Of a stretch of 64,000 nt of DNA, positions 55,111 to 64,000 are shown in pieces. The notes under the pieces were generated by a model. That model searched no databases, was not told the DNA's origin, and was given only the letters and a program-made list of their open reading frames with translations. The DNA comes from Cristatella mucedo (Eukaryota > Bryozoa > Phylactolaemata > Cristatellidae): positions 5,748,001 to 5,812,000 of the forward strand of contig WPIO01000005.1 in assembly GCA_009760855.2 (NCBI GenBank), in the 5' to 3' direction. Position 1 is the first letter of the stretch. Every line of letters starts with the position of its first letter. The position numbers were made by a program, and so were the translations under genes.

Positions 55111-56402
55111 TGTAACGCCGAAGGTTCCGGCGGAGTAGGCTTAACCTGCCGCTTCCCTAGCGGCGTGACCTTGCGCCTAATGCCGTTCGGTGCGCGTCTA
55201 CGCGCAATAAGCAGGCCGCCACGAAACGAGCGTTTCTGGCACCGACCTACTTATCGTTACTAAAGGGGGTCGCGAGTCCGCGGCATGAATCGGAAAATGA
55301 AACACACAAATTTACTGAGCTTTATTCGTAAGCGCACAAAGTCGCTGCGCGTGTAGCTCAGTTTTATCTCCACACTCCTCACACGCTCTCAACAGCACAA
55401 GCACTCTTGCGGAGGGAATACGTCCCCGCACTTAGGCTACCTAAGTCTATCGTGGGGAACGACCAAAATAAGACGAGGAGCCCGAACCGGAGCCTAGACC
55501 CTGACTGGAGAACTAGGGCTCCGCTTCCACCTTAACGGCAGGGATACCATACGCAAGCACGCATACCAAGCACTCTTGCGGAGGAAACACGTCTCCACAC
55601 TTAGGCTACCTGCGTCCTGCGTCTCTAGGGGAAACGGCCCAAATAGACGAAGGAGCCCGAACCGGAATATCTCACACCACACCAACTACGTCTAGTTCGC
55701 ACCGGCAATCCTTATGTCAAGACTGCGTGCGAGCGCAAACACACAAAACACAAAAGAAACACTAAATGCTAGCTCGGGTGCGATACGACCGTATTCGATG
55801 GAGTCCTTCGAATCCTCCTAGCGCTGTCTCGTCCTGTTCCATCAATCGCCTGTGAACAGCCCGCCCTCCTCCCTCGCTTTCAGAAAAACGAGTCCAACGG
55901 CGTCGAAGTACGGAGCCGGACATAAGACACAAGACCAAAGAGACACCAAGAGCGAGCGTCGCTCGACTCTTAAATACTTAGCTGAGACAATGGGGCAAGA
56001 GCTTAGTGGTATTGGGCCCGACACCGTGGCCGATTACGGTAAGGAATTAATACCGTCACTAGGCCACTGGAAGGGCACTCAAGTCCAGCTTGAATGCCGA
56101 ATGGGTTCCAGACGATCCTATTTGGACAAAGTTATGGCCGAGGTTGACAGGCCAGCCAACGTCAATCAACAGCTCCCGCGGGTATCAGACCAATTCTAAA
56201 GGCCGAATCGCTACCGCTGGTCCCAGAGCTTCCTGGCTTGCTCTTAAACTCTTGCTCTCTAACCGCACTGGCGCTCCTCTCTGGCTCACTGCTCCAGGAG
56301 AAAGGAGTTCTCACCCGCCGCCGAACAGCTCTTGTTCGTGCTAAAATTAAGCCAAGGCCAGCAACGCGCTACATTTGAAGTAAAGACATTTACTTCATAA
56401 CA
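55111..56402 (-). mobile_element. GC-rich LTR-like block with internal 168-bp repeats
   Basis: Read on the minus strand it starts TGTTATGAAG (56402) and ends CGGCGTTACA (55111). An AATAAA lies about 210 bp before the end, as in an LTR. An inner segment occurs twice, from AAGCACTCTTGCGGAGG to GGAGCCCGAACCGGA (about 55399-55490 and 55567-55668), 168 bp apart. No flanking target duplication is evident, so the ends are uncertain. The open frames at 55852-56199 and 56090-56344 show no recognised Gag or Pol motif. Confidence 0.5.
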
Positions 56403-57164
56403 CTCCTATGTCAAAATGTTGTCCTATGCCAATTACTACAAGGCACTTTATTTATCGTGTTGGTTTTTGGCCGTGAAAAATTCCGCAAAATTCCATTGCT
56501 GCAATGATGCCAGAATGTTCACTGACGTAGATGGTGAGCCGGCCTACTATTGGTTAAAGAAGTCTGTAAGCGCTCACACCTTAATTTCTACCTCTTCTTT
56601 TTTTACTAGGGTCGTAAGTGCAACGTTTTCTGGGCTTTGACAGCACGACGATCCTGTTCCCCTTCTCCAATCTCTTTCCGTTCTACAGTTTGTCTTATAT
56701 GATATTTCTGTTGAGTTTCGGCAGTGCAACGCTGATTGTATTCCTCCGTTTTTGTTTTTTCTCGTTATTTTCTGCGATAGTTACGCATACACATGCACTC
56801 TTTGATCTCTTTTTGTTCGGTATCCATTGCTGTGAAAGACTCGACTGTCCACAACAGAGGATGGAAATCACCGCTTTAGTGTGAAAACTTGTAGGCCTTA
56901 GGCCTTTAAGTCTCATAGGGCGGATTGAAGTTAATAATCATTTAAAGCTCTCCAAGTTAGCATTGCCTAAGCTCGGTGATCTCCAAAAGACAGTTTAGTT
57001 ACATGCAGTTGTATTTCCCTTTGAGCCTCCTTCGCCACTTTCGTTTCCTAAATTTCCATTTACGTGACTTCGCACTGTCTTGCCGCTTGCAAGCTAAACT
57101 ATCCAATGCAGATGCCATTGGCTAAGTGAAAAAACCTGGAAGATATTTTTTGATAAAATATATG

Positions 57165-57340
57165 AATAAAGACCCTGTGCATGGCGCCCCTAACCAAGTT
57201 ACGCTTGTTGCCATTGAGCATGCTACCCCTAAGAATTCGACCATACTTTCTTTGCAGCAAATTTAAAGTGCCTAGAAAGAAATTGAGTTTTCTGAGGGTG
57301 ATATATCAAATGTATTATTGTTATTATTATTCTTATTAAG
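57165..57340 (+). mobile_element. LINE A 3' end upstream of ERCC8
   Basis: GACCCTGTGCATGGCGCCCC, TTGAGCATGCTACCCC, AAAGTGCCTAGAAAGAAATT and an ATTATTGTTATTATTATT tail. It ends 290 bp before the ERCC8 start codon. Confidence 0.85.
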
Positions 57341-57626
57341 CAGTCCATTTTGACTGTAGACTGCCAGGGACTGGACCTGCCCACCACTATAATAGGTGCG
57401 GCCCGGAGACGGTAAAGGTCTTCTTTTTCAGTGAAGATCTTAAGGTCCTAAATATTTAAAAAAATATATAATACTTAATATTATACAAACACTTTAAAAC
57501 TAGTTCAAAGGCAGTAGAAAAGTAACTCATCCTGGTTTGCAGAAATCGCCAGCCATTCCACTTTTTCACTTTCTTGCTAAGATTGTCATTAGGCCTCCCT
57601 GGCCTAGCCTGCGTGCTAGCTAAGCA

Positions 57627-57799
57627 ATGCTCTCCATGGTTTTACAGCGAAGTGAAGGTCTTATTAGCCAGGGGGAGTTTTTTTCGTACTTCATTGATAA
57701 GAGGACTCGGCAGGTGGAGCTGAGCAGATCCGTCGATCTGGTCAACAGCTACGATGCTGCCATTACGTGCATGACTTTAGACGACCAGGATGAAAGATA
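57627..57799 (+). CDS. ercc8: ERCC8 exon 1
   Basis: The ATG at 57627 has an in-frame TAA six bases upstream, so the start is well bounded; a second in-frame ATG follows at codon 4. It encodes 57 residues, with NSYDAAITCMTLDDQDER near the end, and leaves in phase 2 at TA|GTGAGC. The first 40 residues diverge from vertebrates, as expected for this end of the protein. Joining TA with the C at 58008 makes the Tyr of DERYLLCGLGNG, matching human EGRYMLSGGSDG. Confidence 0.8.
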
Positions 57800-60700
57800 G
57801 TGAGCTTGCTATGCGCAAGCGCCGTGCTGAGCTCGTATTTACATGGCATTTTCCGCGTCCGCTTGGTCCTTTCGGCCAATGCTCCCTGCGCCGCATCCTC
57901 CCTTCCCTAAGACTGCAACTATCACCGACGTTTTGGTTTTTGCTTATAAATGCACTTTTGAAGTTTGACTCCGGTTATTTCTCGTTGCTGCCTTCGTTAT
58001 GTTTTAGCCTCTTATGTGGATTGGGAAATGGCGTCATTGTTATATACGACCTGGAGAACGCCTGCGCGAAGAGGAGTCGCTGCAATAAAGCCTCGCAATC
58101 CGGGCCTCCTGAAGGTCTGAAGCCCGTATGCACTGTAGGGCGATCGAACAAGAGCTGTCACAAAAACAGTGTGGAAACAGTGCAATGGTATCCTTTCGAC
58201 ACCGGCATTTTCACGTCCAGTAGCACCGATAAAGCCCTACAAGTCTGGGATGCCAACCTACTCAAGGTTTGTACCATGAGCATATTGGCTGCCACATAAA
58301 ACCATTCAAGGGCAGTCTATTTTTTGTGCGAAAGGGAAGCGCGACCATTCTAACATGATGCCGTGCTCATAGATACCCTAGGCCCATGGTGGCATTGTTA
58401 TTTCCCAAGTCGTGGGCGTGAAGCCTGCTGCATATGCGAAGCACCTGGATAGAGATTTAGTTCTCTTAGGGCGCTATACAGGACGTGTTGTGGAGCTATT
58501 CCCGGAGTCTGTTGAACGGCTGTACAACTTGTTACCATGTCCATGTTACCAAGATCATCTGAAGTACCTCTGAAATATGGAGTACCTCAGGGCTCTGTGC
58601 TAGGTCCGGTTCTTTTCACGGTTTATACTCTCCCTCTTGCTGATATGATTGCCAAGCACAATCTAGGCTTTCACATCAATGCGGATGACACTCAGTTGTA
58701 TCTTTGCTTTGATCCCTCCCAGCCTTCGAGCACCTCAAATTCTCTCAACTCACTTGCTGCATGCATTGATGACATCCGCACATGGATGGCAGTAAATTTT
58801 CTAAAACTTAACGATGATAAAACTAACTTACTAGTTATGTGCAAACCCAGTGTGATTCAGAGATTGGAAAGGCTGACTCTCAAAATTGGCTGCCAGCATA
58901 GCTCCTGTCGAATCAGCTCGAAATCTAGGTGTCATATTCCAAAGCGACCTCTCGTCAGACGACCATATCAGCTCCACAGTCAAATCTGTCTATTTTCAGC
59001 TTTATAACATTGCTAAAATTCGGGCTTTTTTAGATAAGGATACCACGTCTAAGTTGGTCCATGCATTCGTGACATCCCGTCACGACTTCTGCAACTCACT
59101 GCTTACTGGCCTACCAGCAGATGCGATCAGGCGATTGCAGCTGGTGCAAAACTCCGCAGCTAGGCTTGTCTGTCGTGAGCGTCGCAGTTGCCACATTACT
59201 CCACTTCTCGCCGACCTGCACTGGCTACCAGTCAAGCAACGGATTGACTTCAAGGTTTTGTCGCTCACTTTTAAGTCACTTCATTCTATGGCTCCAGCCT
59301 ATCTCTCCGATATACTCCCCCATCAGGCTAAGCATCGTACAACTCGCTTTTCGGAATCCACCAGTCTAGAAATACCTCGTACAAACCTTAAATCCTTTGG
59401 AGACCGTGCGTTTAGTTCGTATGCTCTCAAAGCCTGAAACTTCCTCCCGACCTGCGTCAGAACATCCCCTGACCTGACCACATTTAAAAGGAACTCCAAA
59501 ACACACCTATTTAGGACAGCATTTAGTGGGTCCCTGTGATTCGTCCTTGATGTGCTTATGCGTGCTGACACTGTGCATGCTGCCACTAACCACATTTGCA
59601 TGCTGACCGTGTGCATGTCACCCCTAACCATGTTATTCATTTTGTTTGGTTTTCAAGCATGATTTTACTTACCATTTAATTGCATTTCCCTTTGCAGCAA
59701 ATGTAAAGCGCCTAGAGAGAGATTAAGTTCTCTGAGGGCGCTTTATCGAGTGCATTATTATTATTATTATTATGTCAACTTGTTGATGCTCAACAAAATG
59801 TGAAGCATAATGTCAGGCAACCATTACCTGGTCTTCTGTTCCCTCTTACCATAAAAGCCAATTATCTTTCAGGTAGCATGCAACTCCCCTAGCGCTATTC
59901 ATTATTCGTCGTAGTTTGTCTTTTGGATGATCATCACTGGATCATAAATTAGTAGTGCATAATCAGTGACATGTCTATCTTAAGTTGTGCTTAGTTAGTC
60001 TCAAGGATAATGAGATACCGGCTGTAAGTCATAAGCAAAGTCTATCATATCCACCGAGCTTTAGCTGTTGATGATGTGAGTTGTTCCACTATTCCGGGAC
60101 CGTGTGTATTTCTTTTTTATACGTTCTTAGGGAGATGATGGCATTGAGAAATGTGGTATGAACGTGAAGAAACGGTGGGACCTCTCGCGTGAGCATATTT
60201 GATCAATTTAGTGCTGCTTCCGTACCTGATTTAAGGGATGAGCAGCTCTCAGGCTGCAAGTAGCTTCATGAGAATGAACTGGGGGCACTTTTCTTAGTTT
60301 CCACTAGTTCGGAAATGCTAACCTTGCTCAGTACTACCGAATTTCATTGCTGCTATGTAACTAGAGCTAAATTAACTGTTGAATTATTATTAAATTAACA
60401 GTAGCCTTATGATAAAGGTTTTGTCGTATCAGCGCCCTTATGTCTACTTGTGTGGAAGTTCCAGGCAATGTGTGTAATTGCTGCTAGCAAAAAGACTCGG
60501 TGTGTTTAAATTGACAGTATGGCGATACTTTATGCTGGTACGTATTACCACTATTTCTGACCGTAAAGTAATAAGAAAATGTTTGTCATGCACCTAAAGA
60601 GAACTAAAACTCTTTATAAGTTCCAGCTGGGATTTAAAGCTAATCATCTCTCAGAAATGGCTATGCTTCGGGTTTACAATGACCATCTGAACCATGCTGA

Positions 60701-62888
60701 TCATTGTATGGCCCCTCTGCTGGCTCTCCTGGATCTACCAGCATCATTGGTCTTACTGGCACAGTGCTAAATTGGGCTAGTTCTTATATCAGTGACATGT
60801 GTCAATGGCTGTCAGAAATCTATAGATCCCTTACAGTATGTGGTACCTCAGGGTCTGGTCAAAGGCCCTCTTCTTTCGCTATCGATACTCTTCCTCTGGC
60901 CGTTGTCATCACCTAACATAATCTTTCGGTGCAGGGCTCACACACCATTTCTGCTGAAGCACCATCATGACACGGTTTCCTCCGAATTCGATGGTTGGCT
61001 GCAGGCAATTGGGTGAATAGGCTTCGTTGCATCGCCGATACAAGCCTTTAAGCCTTCTTTTGCAGTTCAAAGAGAGCCTGAATTTGCCTTCGTCACTCCA
61101 TTCAACTCTACTCCTATCGTCAGCAGTCCTGTAGATTCGAGCCTTAGCCCACTGTAAATGACATCATATTCTTTACCGACCAAAGAGGTTTACTCTTTGC
61201 AACTTGGGAATGCAGACCAGCCTAATATATCCACCTTCTGACAGTGTCACTACTAGCTTGCTTTCCAGACGATGCTTGCAGGTTTTAACACGAGCTTTTG
61301 CCGAAGCAAAACGGTTCTTTAATGCCTCCCTTTTTAAAATAGTGTTTTCCGCCTACTGGTAGCACGGCGCTGGCCCGACCGTGTAGCATTTTCAGTGCTC
61401 CCTTTCTCCTCTATCCTCTTCACTTTGTACGAAACCATACTCTTCGGAATTGATAAAGTAGCAGCAATTTGATCGTACAGGTGTCCGGCCCTGTACAGTG
61501 CCATGATTTTACCCCTTGCTAGCTCGACAGTTCGGCGACCTTCGGCATGACTCGTAGGCTTTTCCCGGCAAATAAGTATTCCTCAATGGATTCACACTTA
61601 CAGTTCCAGCTCATTTGCTTCTCACTGTTTCAGCATGAACTGGTGAAAGGGTCGTTTCTTGATGCACTATTCTGGCCAAAACAGCCATTTTGTCCATAAG
61701 TTGCCCTAACTATCACGGCAATTCGTACTTGGGCATCCAATAATGATCAGAACCACTATCCCAACTCCAGTCCAGTGGGGGGGGGGGGCTCAAGAAAAGA
61801 TAGTTATCGAGCAAATCTGGACCGTCCAAATACTTTTGCGTTTGAGTGTACGTTGGTAGAGCAAATGCTGCAAGAAGGTCGGTGTTTAGGTTTTACGCAT
61901 TCACGCTTCCTTTTAAATGTCGTCGGGAAATGTTGGTGTATAAGTCGGTAGTTAGTTCCGTGCTTTGTCGACTATTCCTTCAGGGTCATGCCCCCCCAAA
62001 GCATTAGAGGCACGGCTAAACGACAAGAGGCACATGAGTGGTGCATGGTACGATGGGAAGCCAGAAGAGTTTTGTGTTTCTGATAGGCATGCCCTGTCAA
62101 AAGAATGAAAGGATCTAAATGTGAGTGGTAGAACCTTGACGTGTATACTTTGCTTGATGGAGAGCCAGTGCAGGTTGGTGAGATGTGGTGTACTGTGGCA
62201 GTTGTGCAGTTACATCGTAAAAATTGATCTATAAAATATTCTACTTTCATTTGTAATTGTGTGCTGTTACTGCCTATTTTAATGAGATGACCTGCTGGTT
62301 GTTATGTAAATGGCTGCATGGATTCTATATGAGCCTGTGTTTAGTAGTGTTGTCTCAATCGTTAATGACTTTGGCACCCTTGTTTTCATTGCCTAAATTC
62401 TTGGCTGACCACAGCTCTGTGATGTGATTCTGCAGGCAGCCGAGACCATTCCCTTTCAAAGTGTAATATACAGTCATCACATGTCTGCTGTTGCTTCTGA
62501 GCACAATCTAATTGCTGTTGGAACTGAATCGTCTCATGTGAAACTCATTGACATGCGCACTGGCTCAAGGACGCATTCACTGAGTGGTCATCATAAAGCT
62601 GCACCACTGGTGAGATGGTCTCCGAGGCTGCCATTTTCTCTTGCCACTGGAAGGTGTGACTGAGCGTAGGCCTGCTGCACTTTAGCAGTTTGAAATGTCA
62701 GCTTGTGTGAGCGTGCGGTTTACTTGTCCACATTAAGAGCAGCATATTGTGCATGTAAATGGCTAAGTCAAACTTGATGCTTTGTAGCCGTGACTGCAGA
62801 GTTTTACTTTGGGACATTAGAATGGCACGATCCAGTCTAATGACCCTGGACCAGTATAATGGCAGTAGTGCTGCCAGCCCAGAATCAG
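57627..62888 (+). CDS. ercc8: ERCC8 (CSA), WD40 substrate receptor of the CUL4-DDB1 ligase in transcription-coupled repair (5' part)
   Basis: Gene-level entry. Exons: 57627-57799, 58008-58266, 62436-62653, 62788-62888; about 250 residues, continuing off the right edge. ERCC8 binds DDB1 and targets CSB and other factors at stalled RNA polymerase II, in the nucleus. Family matches: [37 protein letters not shown]-like IYSHHMSA, VKLIDMRTGS, and DCRVLLWDIR followed by SLMTLDQYNG. All are in human order, and all exon junctions keep frame. The human protein is 396 residues, so about 150 residues with the last blades are missing to the right. Intron 2 is 4.2 kb and packed with transposon remains, none of which enters an exon. 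Confidence 0.9.
57800..58007 (+). other. ercc8: ERCC8 intron 1
   Basis: 208 bp from GTGAGC to TTTTAG. A frame stays open through part of it, but no coding similarity is seen until the acceptor. Confidence 0.8.
58008..58266 (+). CDS. ercc8: ERCC8 exon 2 (first two WD40 repeats)
   Basis: The acceptor is TATGTTTTAG before 58008 and the donor is AAG|GTTTGT at 58266; it leaves in phase 0. It encodes [16 protein letters not shown], then CTVGRS, then [20 protein letters not shown], then ALQVWDANLLK. The segment between the two repeats is slightly longer than in human. The open frame upstream of 58008 is intron 1. Confidence 0.9.
58378..58485 (+). mobile_element. ercc8: SINE B, diverged, in ERCC8 intron 2
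   Basis: CAAGTCGTGGGCGTGAAGCC, CATATGCGAAGCACCTGGAT, then AGAGATTTAGTTCTCTTAGG and GCGCTATACAGG. Confidence 0.65.
58515..59775 (+). mobile_element. LINE A, 1.26-kb copy in ERCC8 intron 2
   Basis: [20 protein letters not shown] (motif B), [12 protein letters not shown] (motif C with Asn for Tyr), FLKLNDDKTNLLVMCKPS. A frameshift near 58890 moves to a frame encoding [14 protein letters not shown]-like sequence and LHWLPVKQRIDFKVLSLTFK. A stop replaces Trp in the LKAWNSLP stretch at 59437. The 3' end is complete, with hairpin and (ATT)n. Same orientation as ERCC8. Confidence 0.92.
60585..61018 (+). mobile_element. LINE fragment, CR1/L2-like, diverged
   Basis: LYKFQLGFKANHLSEMAMLR and VYNDHLNHAD, then LLALLDLPAS (motif A remnant). 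QYVVPQGLVKGPLLSLSIL (motif B) follows in another frame. It ends where the Tc1-like remnant begins. Confidence 0.7.
61020..61862 (-). pseudogene. Tc1/mariner-like transposase remnant
   Basis: The minus strand at about 61560-61330 reads VELARGKIMALYRAGHLYDQ, then IAATLSIPKSMVSYKVKRIE: the first helix-turn-helix of a Tc1-type transposase, followed by TRSGQRR. After a stop, other frames give SDTVRRWIY then AGLHSQVAKSKPLWSVKN (second helix-turn-helix end). VEWSDEGKFRLS follows (region of the first catalytic Asp). The rest of the DDE domain is missing. Upstream, GCAAAAGTATTTGGACGGTC (minus, near 61842) resembles a Tc1 terminal repeat. Several stops and frameshifts; dead. Confidence 0.8.
61930..62215 (-). 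mobile_element. LINE A fragment, diverged
   Basis: Minus strand: CHISPTCTGSPSSK-like remains of the [13 protein letters not shown] region, then a worn HRTMHHS stretch corresponding to [10 protein letters not shown]. Opposite in orientation to ERCC8. Confidence 0.7.
62436..62653 (+). CDS. ercc8: ERCC8 exon 3 (third WD40 repeat, start of the fourth)
   Basis: The acceptor is GATTCTGCAG and the donor AG|GTGTGA; it enters in phase 0 and leaves in phase 2. It encodes AAETIPFQSVIYSHHMSAVA, then LIAVGTESSHVKLIDMRTGS, then LSGHHKAAPLVRWSPRLPFS and LATG. Human ERCC8 has [20 protein letters not shown] at the same place. Confidence 0.92.
62788..62888 (+). CDS. ercc8: ERCC8 exon 4 (fourth WD40 repeat end)
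   Basis: Intron 3 is only 134 bp. The acceptor is GCTTTGTAG and the donor CAG|GTGAGT. With the AG of exon 3 it reads SRDCRVLLWDIRMARSSLMT and then LDQYNGSSAASPESG, matching human [20 protein letters not shown] and DQHNG. No later ERCC8 exon is visible before 64000. Confidence 0.88.
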
Positions 62889-62939
62889 GTGAGTAACCTT
62901 GTTGTGAACTGGCAGCTGATATTTACTCAAAGCTGCAGC

Positions 62940-63045
62940 GCTGTCAACTAGGTAGTTACCAGCCAAACTAGTTCATGCGTTTGTGACATCGGATGTAGAT
63001 AACTGCAATTCTCTTTATTCAAGACCGTATAGATAGCAAGATAGT
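62940..63045 (+). mobile_element. LINE A fragment
   Basis: CCAAACTAGTTCATGCGTTT, GTGACATCGGATGTAGATAA and CTGCAATTCTCTT correspond to [17 protein letters not shown]. Confidence 0.6.
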
Positions 63046-63087
63046 ATTTGCGGCTTAAAGGTAAATCATAGGTCCCACTTGCATATA

Positions 63088-63200
63088 GCCATGCTGGTTT
63101 GGCTTAATGGTTAAGGTGCTCTCGCCGACCAAGGTCTGGCCGAGGTCGTGGGCTCGATGTTAAACGCCTGAATAGAGATCAAGTTCTCCTAGGGTGTCTG
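63088..63200 (+). mobile_element. SINE B copy
   Basis: ATGCTGGTTTGGCTTAATGG, TTAAGGTGCTCTCGCCGACC, GAGGTCGTGGGCTCGA, then AAACGCCTGAATAGAGATCA and AGTTCTCCTAGGG. The head is complete. Confidence 0.85.
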
Positions 63201-63919
63201 ACTGAGCAACAAGTCTCCTGGCTCCAACATCAAGCACTTTGTTAATAGAAACCATGCCGGCCAAGCCCAGTCTACGCACTGTAGGTGAGGGATCTAGTCT
63301 TCTCCCTCCTCTTCTGTACTCCTCCGGCAGCTCTTGTATTCCGTGTGTGCATCGTTTTTGCACTGTCGTGCTATTGTTCATGCCATCCCCACCCGACAGC
63401 TGGGGCAGTGTGTGGTAGATGGATGTTCCCTACAGATGCTGCCTGTGCATGGATTTGTGCCGGACTGCCGAGTCATCCTCCGAAGAACCATTGTCTGCCC
63501 CCCTCACTGCTCGAGAGCCTGCAGCTGCTTAGGCAGTCAGATCCCTCGTAGGGCCTTTGCCCAATACTCACGGGTCTCGAGTCACGTTCCCTCACAGGGT
63601 GCTATGCAAATGTATTCTTATTATTACCCAGAAACAGACCTTCAAGTCTTAAGGGGCTGACTGACACATTTAGCCCACCCAACTTATGGGGCTAGACAAA
63701 AAGAAACAGATATGAGAGGAGTTAGCATATCGGAAGCATATCCCACCCAAGCTTGTCACATCTCTATTAGAACATCTTCCTGTACAGCAACTTGAGGGGG
63801 AAAAAATGTTTTGACTGTTCATTCAAAATATCCCCCTGGCAAATGTCATTTGTACCTTAGTGCTATGATCTCTTGTGTAAACTGTAAACCTCTTTGCGCA
63901 TTCTAGAGCAAAGCTTGTA

Positions 63920-64000
63920 GCATCGATGTTAATAATAATAATAATAATGCACATGATAAAGTGCCCTCGGAGAACTCAATCTCTGTCTAGGCACTTTGCA
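63920..64000 (-). mobile_element. LINE A 3' tail, cut by the window edge
   Basis: AATAATAATAATAATAATGC, then AAAGTGCCCTCGGAGAACTC and TCTGTCTAGGCACTTTGC in minus orientation. Confidence 0.88.

Larger units (their letters stand above)
46506..57626. other. Intergenic DNA between the ROMO1-like gene and ERCC8
   Basis: Eleven kb, largely LINE A, LINE B and SINE remains plus an LTR-like block at 55.1-56.4 kb. No host gene is recognised in 46.5-48.5 kb, 53.3-54.6 kb or 56.4-57.1 kb. No TATA box or other core promoter could be placed for ERCC8. Confidence 0.6.
58267..62435 (+). other. ercc8: ERCC8 intron 2, 4.2 kb
   Basis: It contains, in order, a SINE B (58.38 kb), LINE A (58.5-59.78 kb), a LINE fragment (60.59-61.02 kb), a Tc1-like transposase remnant (61.02-61.86 kb) and a minus-strand LINE A fragment (61.93-62.21 kb). 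In 59.8-60.55 kb I see nothing recognisable. Confidence 0.8.
62889..64000 (+). other. ERCC8 intron 4 or downstream sequence
   Basis: No further ERCC8 exon was found up to the right edge. It holds a LINE A fragment, a SINE B, a weak repeat tail at 63.58-63.64 kb (AGGGTGCTATGCAAATG) and a LINE A terminus at the edge. The open frames at 63285-63660 show no WD40 pattern. Confidence 0.6.

Noticed and set aside
56618-56884. 88-residue hydrophobic plus-strand frame
   Set aside because: Phe/Leu-rich because of T-rich sequence; no conserved membrane-protein pattern.
63285-63660. Further ERCC8 exon
   Set aside because: Neither frame gives a WD40 pattern or the expected ERCC8 residues after DQYNG.
1-64000. 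CRISPR array, bacterial operon or phage module
   Set aside because: Repeats are SINE, LINE, LTR or satellite; the genes have spliceosomal introns; nothing prokaryotic is present.

Overview
This is a repeat-rich piece of an animal genome with intron-containing genes. Calcium-binding EGF exons flanked by phase-1 introns, an LRP-type YWTD propeller, many CR1/L2-like LINE fragments, tRNA-derived SINEs and a Tc1-like transposase remnant all point to Metazoa. I cannot name the species; the mix suits a marine or other aquatic invertebrate.

Three protein genes can be supported. (1) On the minus strand, 30238 down to 89 and continuing off the left edge, is a secreted or membrane protein gene. I assembled twelve exons by splice sites and phase: a signal-peptide exon, four exons for one complete LRP5/6-type YWTD beta-propeller, and seven exons that each encode one EGF domain. 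All joins keep one reading frame, about 550 residues so far. The last six EGF exons look like a three-exon module duplicated in tandem. (2) On the minus strand at 46505-46363 is the N-terminal part of a ROMO1-like mitochondrial inner-membrane protein; its C-terminal part is not convincingly present. (3) On the plus strand, 57627 to 62888 and continuing off the right edge, is ERCC8 (CSA), the WD40 substrate receptor of transcription-coupled DNA repair. Four exons are visible.

The rest is introns and intergenic DNA full of repeats. LINE family A ends in a hairpin and an (ATT)n tail, and at least 16 copies of that tail are present. SINE family B has a tRNA-like head fused to the same LINE A tail, which suggests LINE A mobilises it. 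LINE family B ends in (CATTA)n. SINE family A has a tRNA-like head with a strong hairpin. Two TG...CA insertions look like solo LTRs: 295 bp at 27536-27830 with a 5-bp target duplication, nested in a SINE nested in a LINE tail, and 813 bp at 38917-39729. The second interrupts a roughly 170-bp tandem satellite at 36.4-40.05 kb. Other structures are a 42-bp perfect palindrome (11122-11163), a 34-bp hairpin (18348-18381), a long inverted repeat inside a LINE (51.72-52.21 kb) and a recent 177-bp direct duplication (24332/24661).

The genes show no operon-like or pathway relation to each other. No CRISPR, bacterial or phage feature is present, and no complete active transposon is seen.
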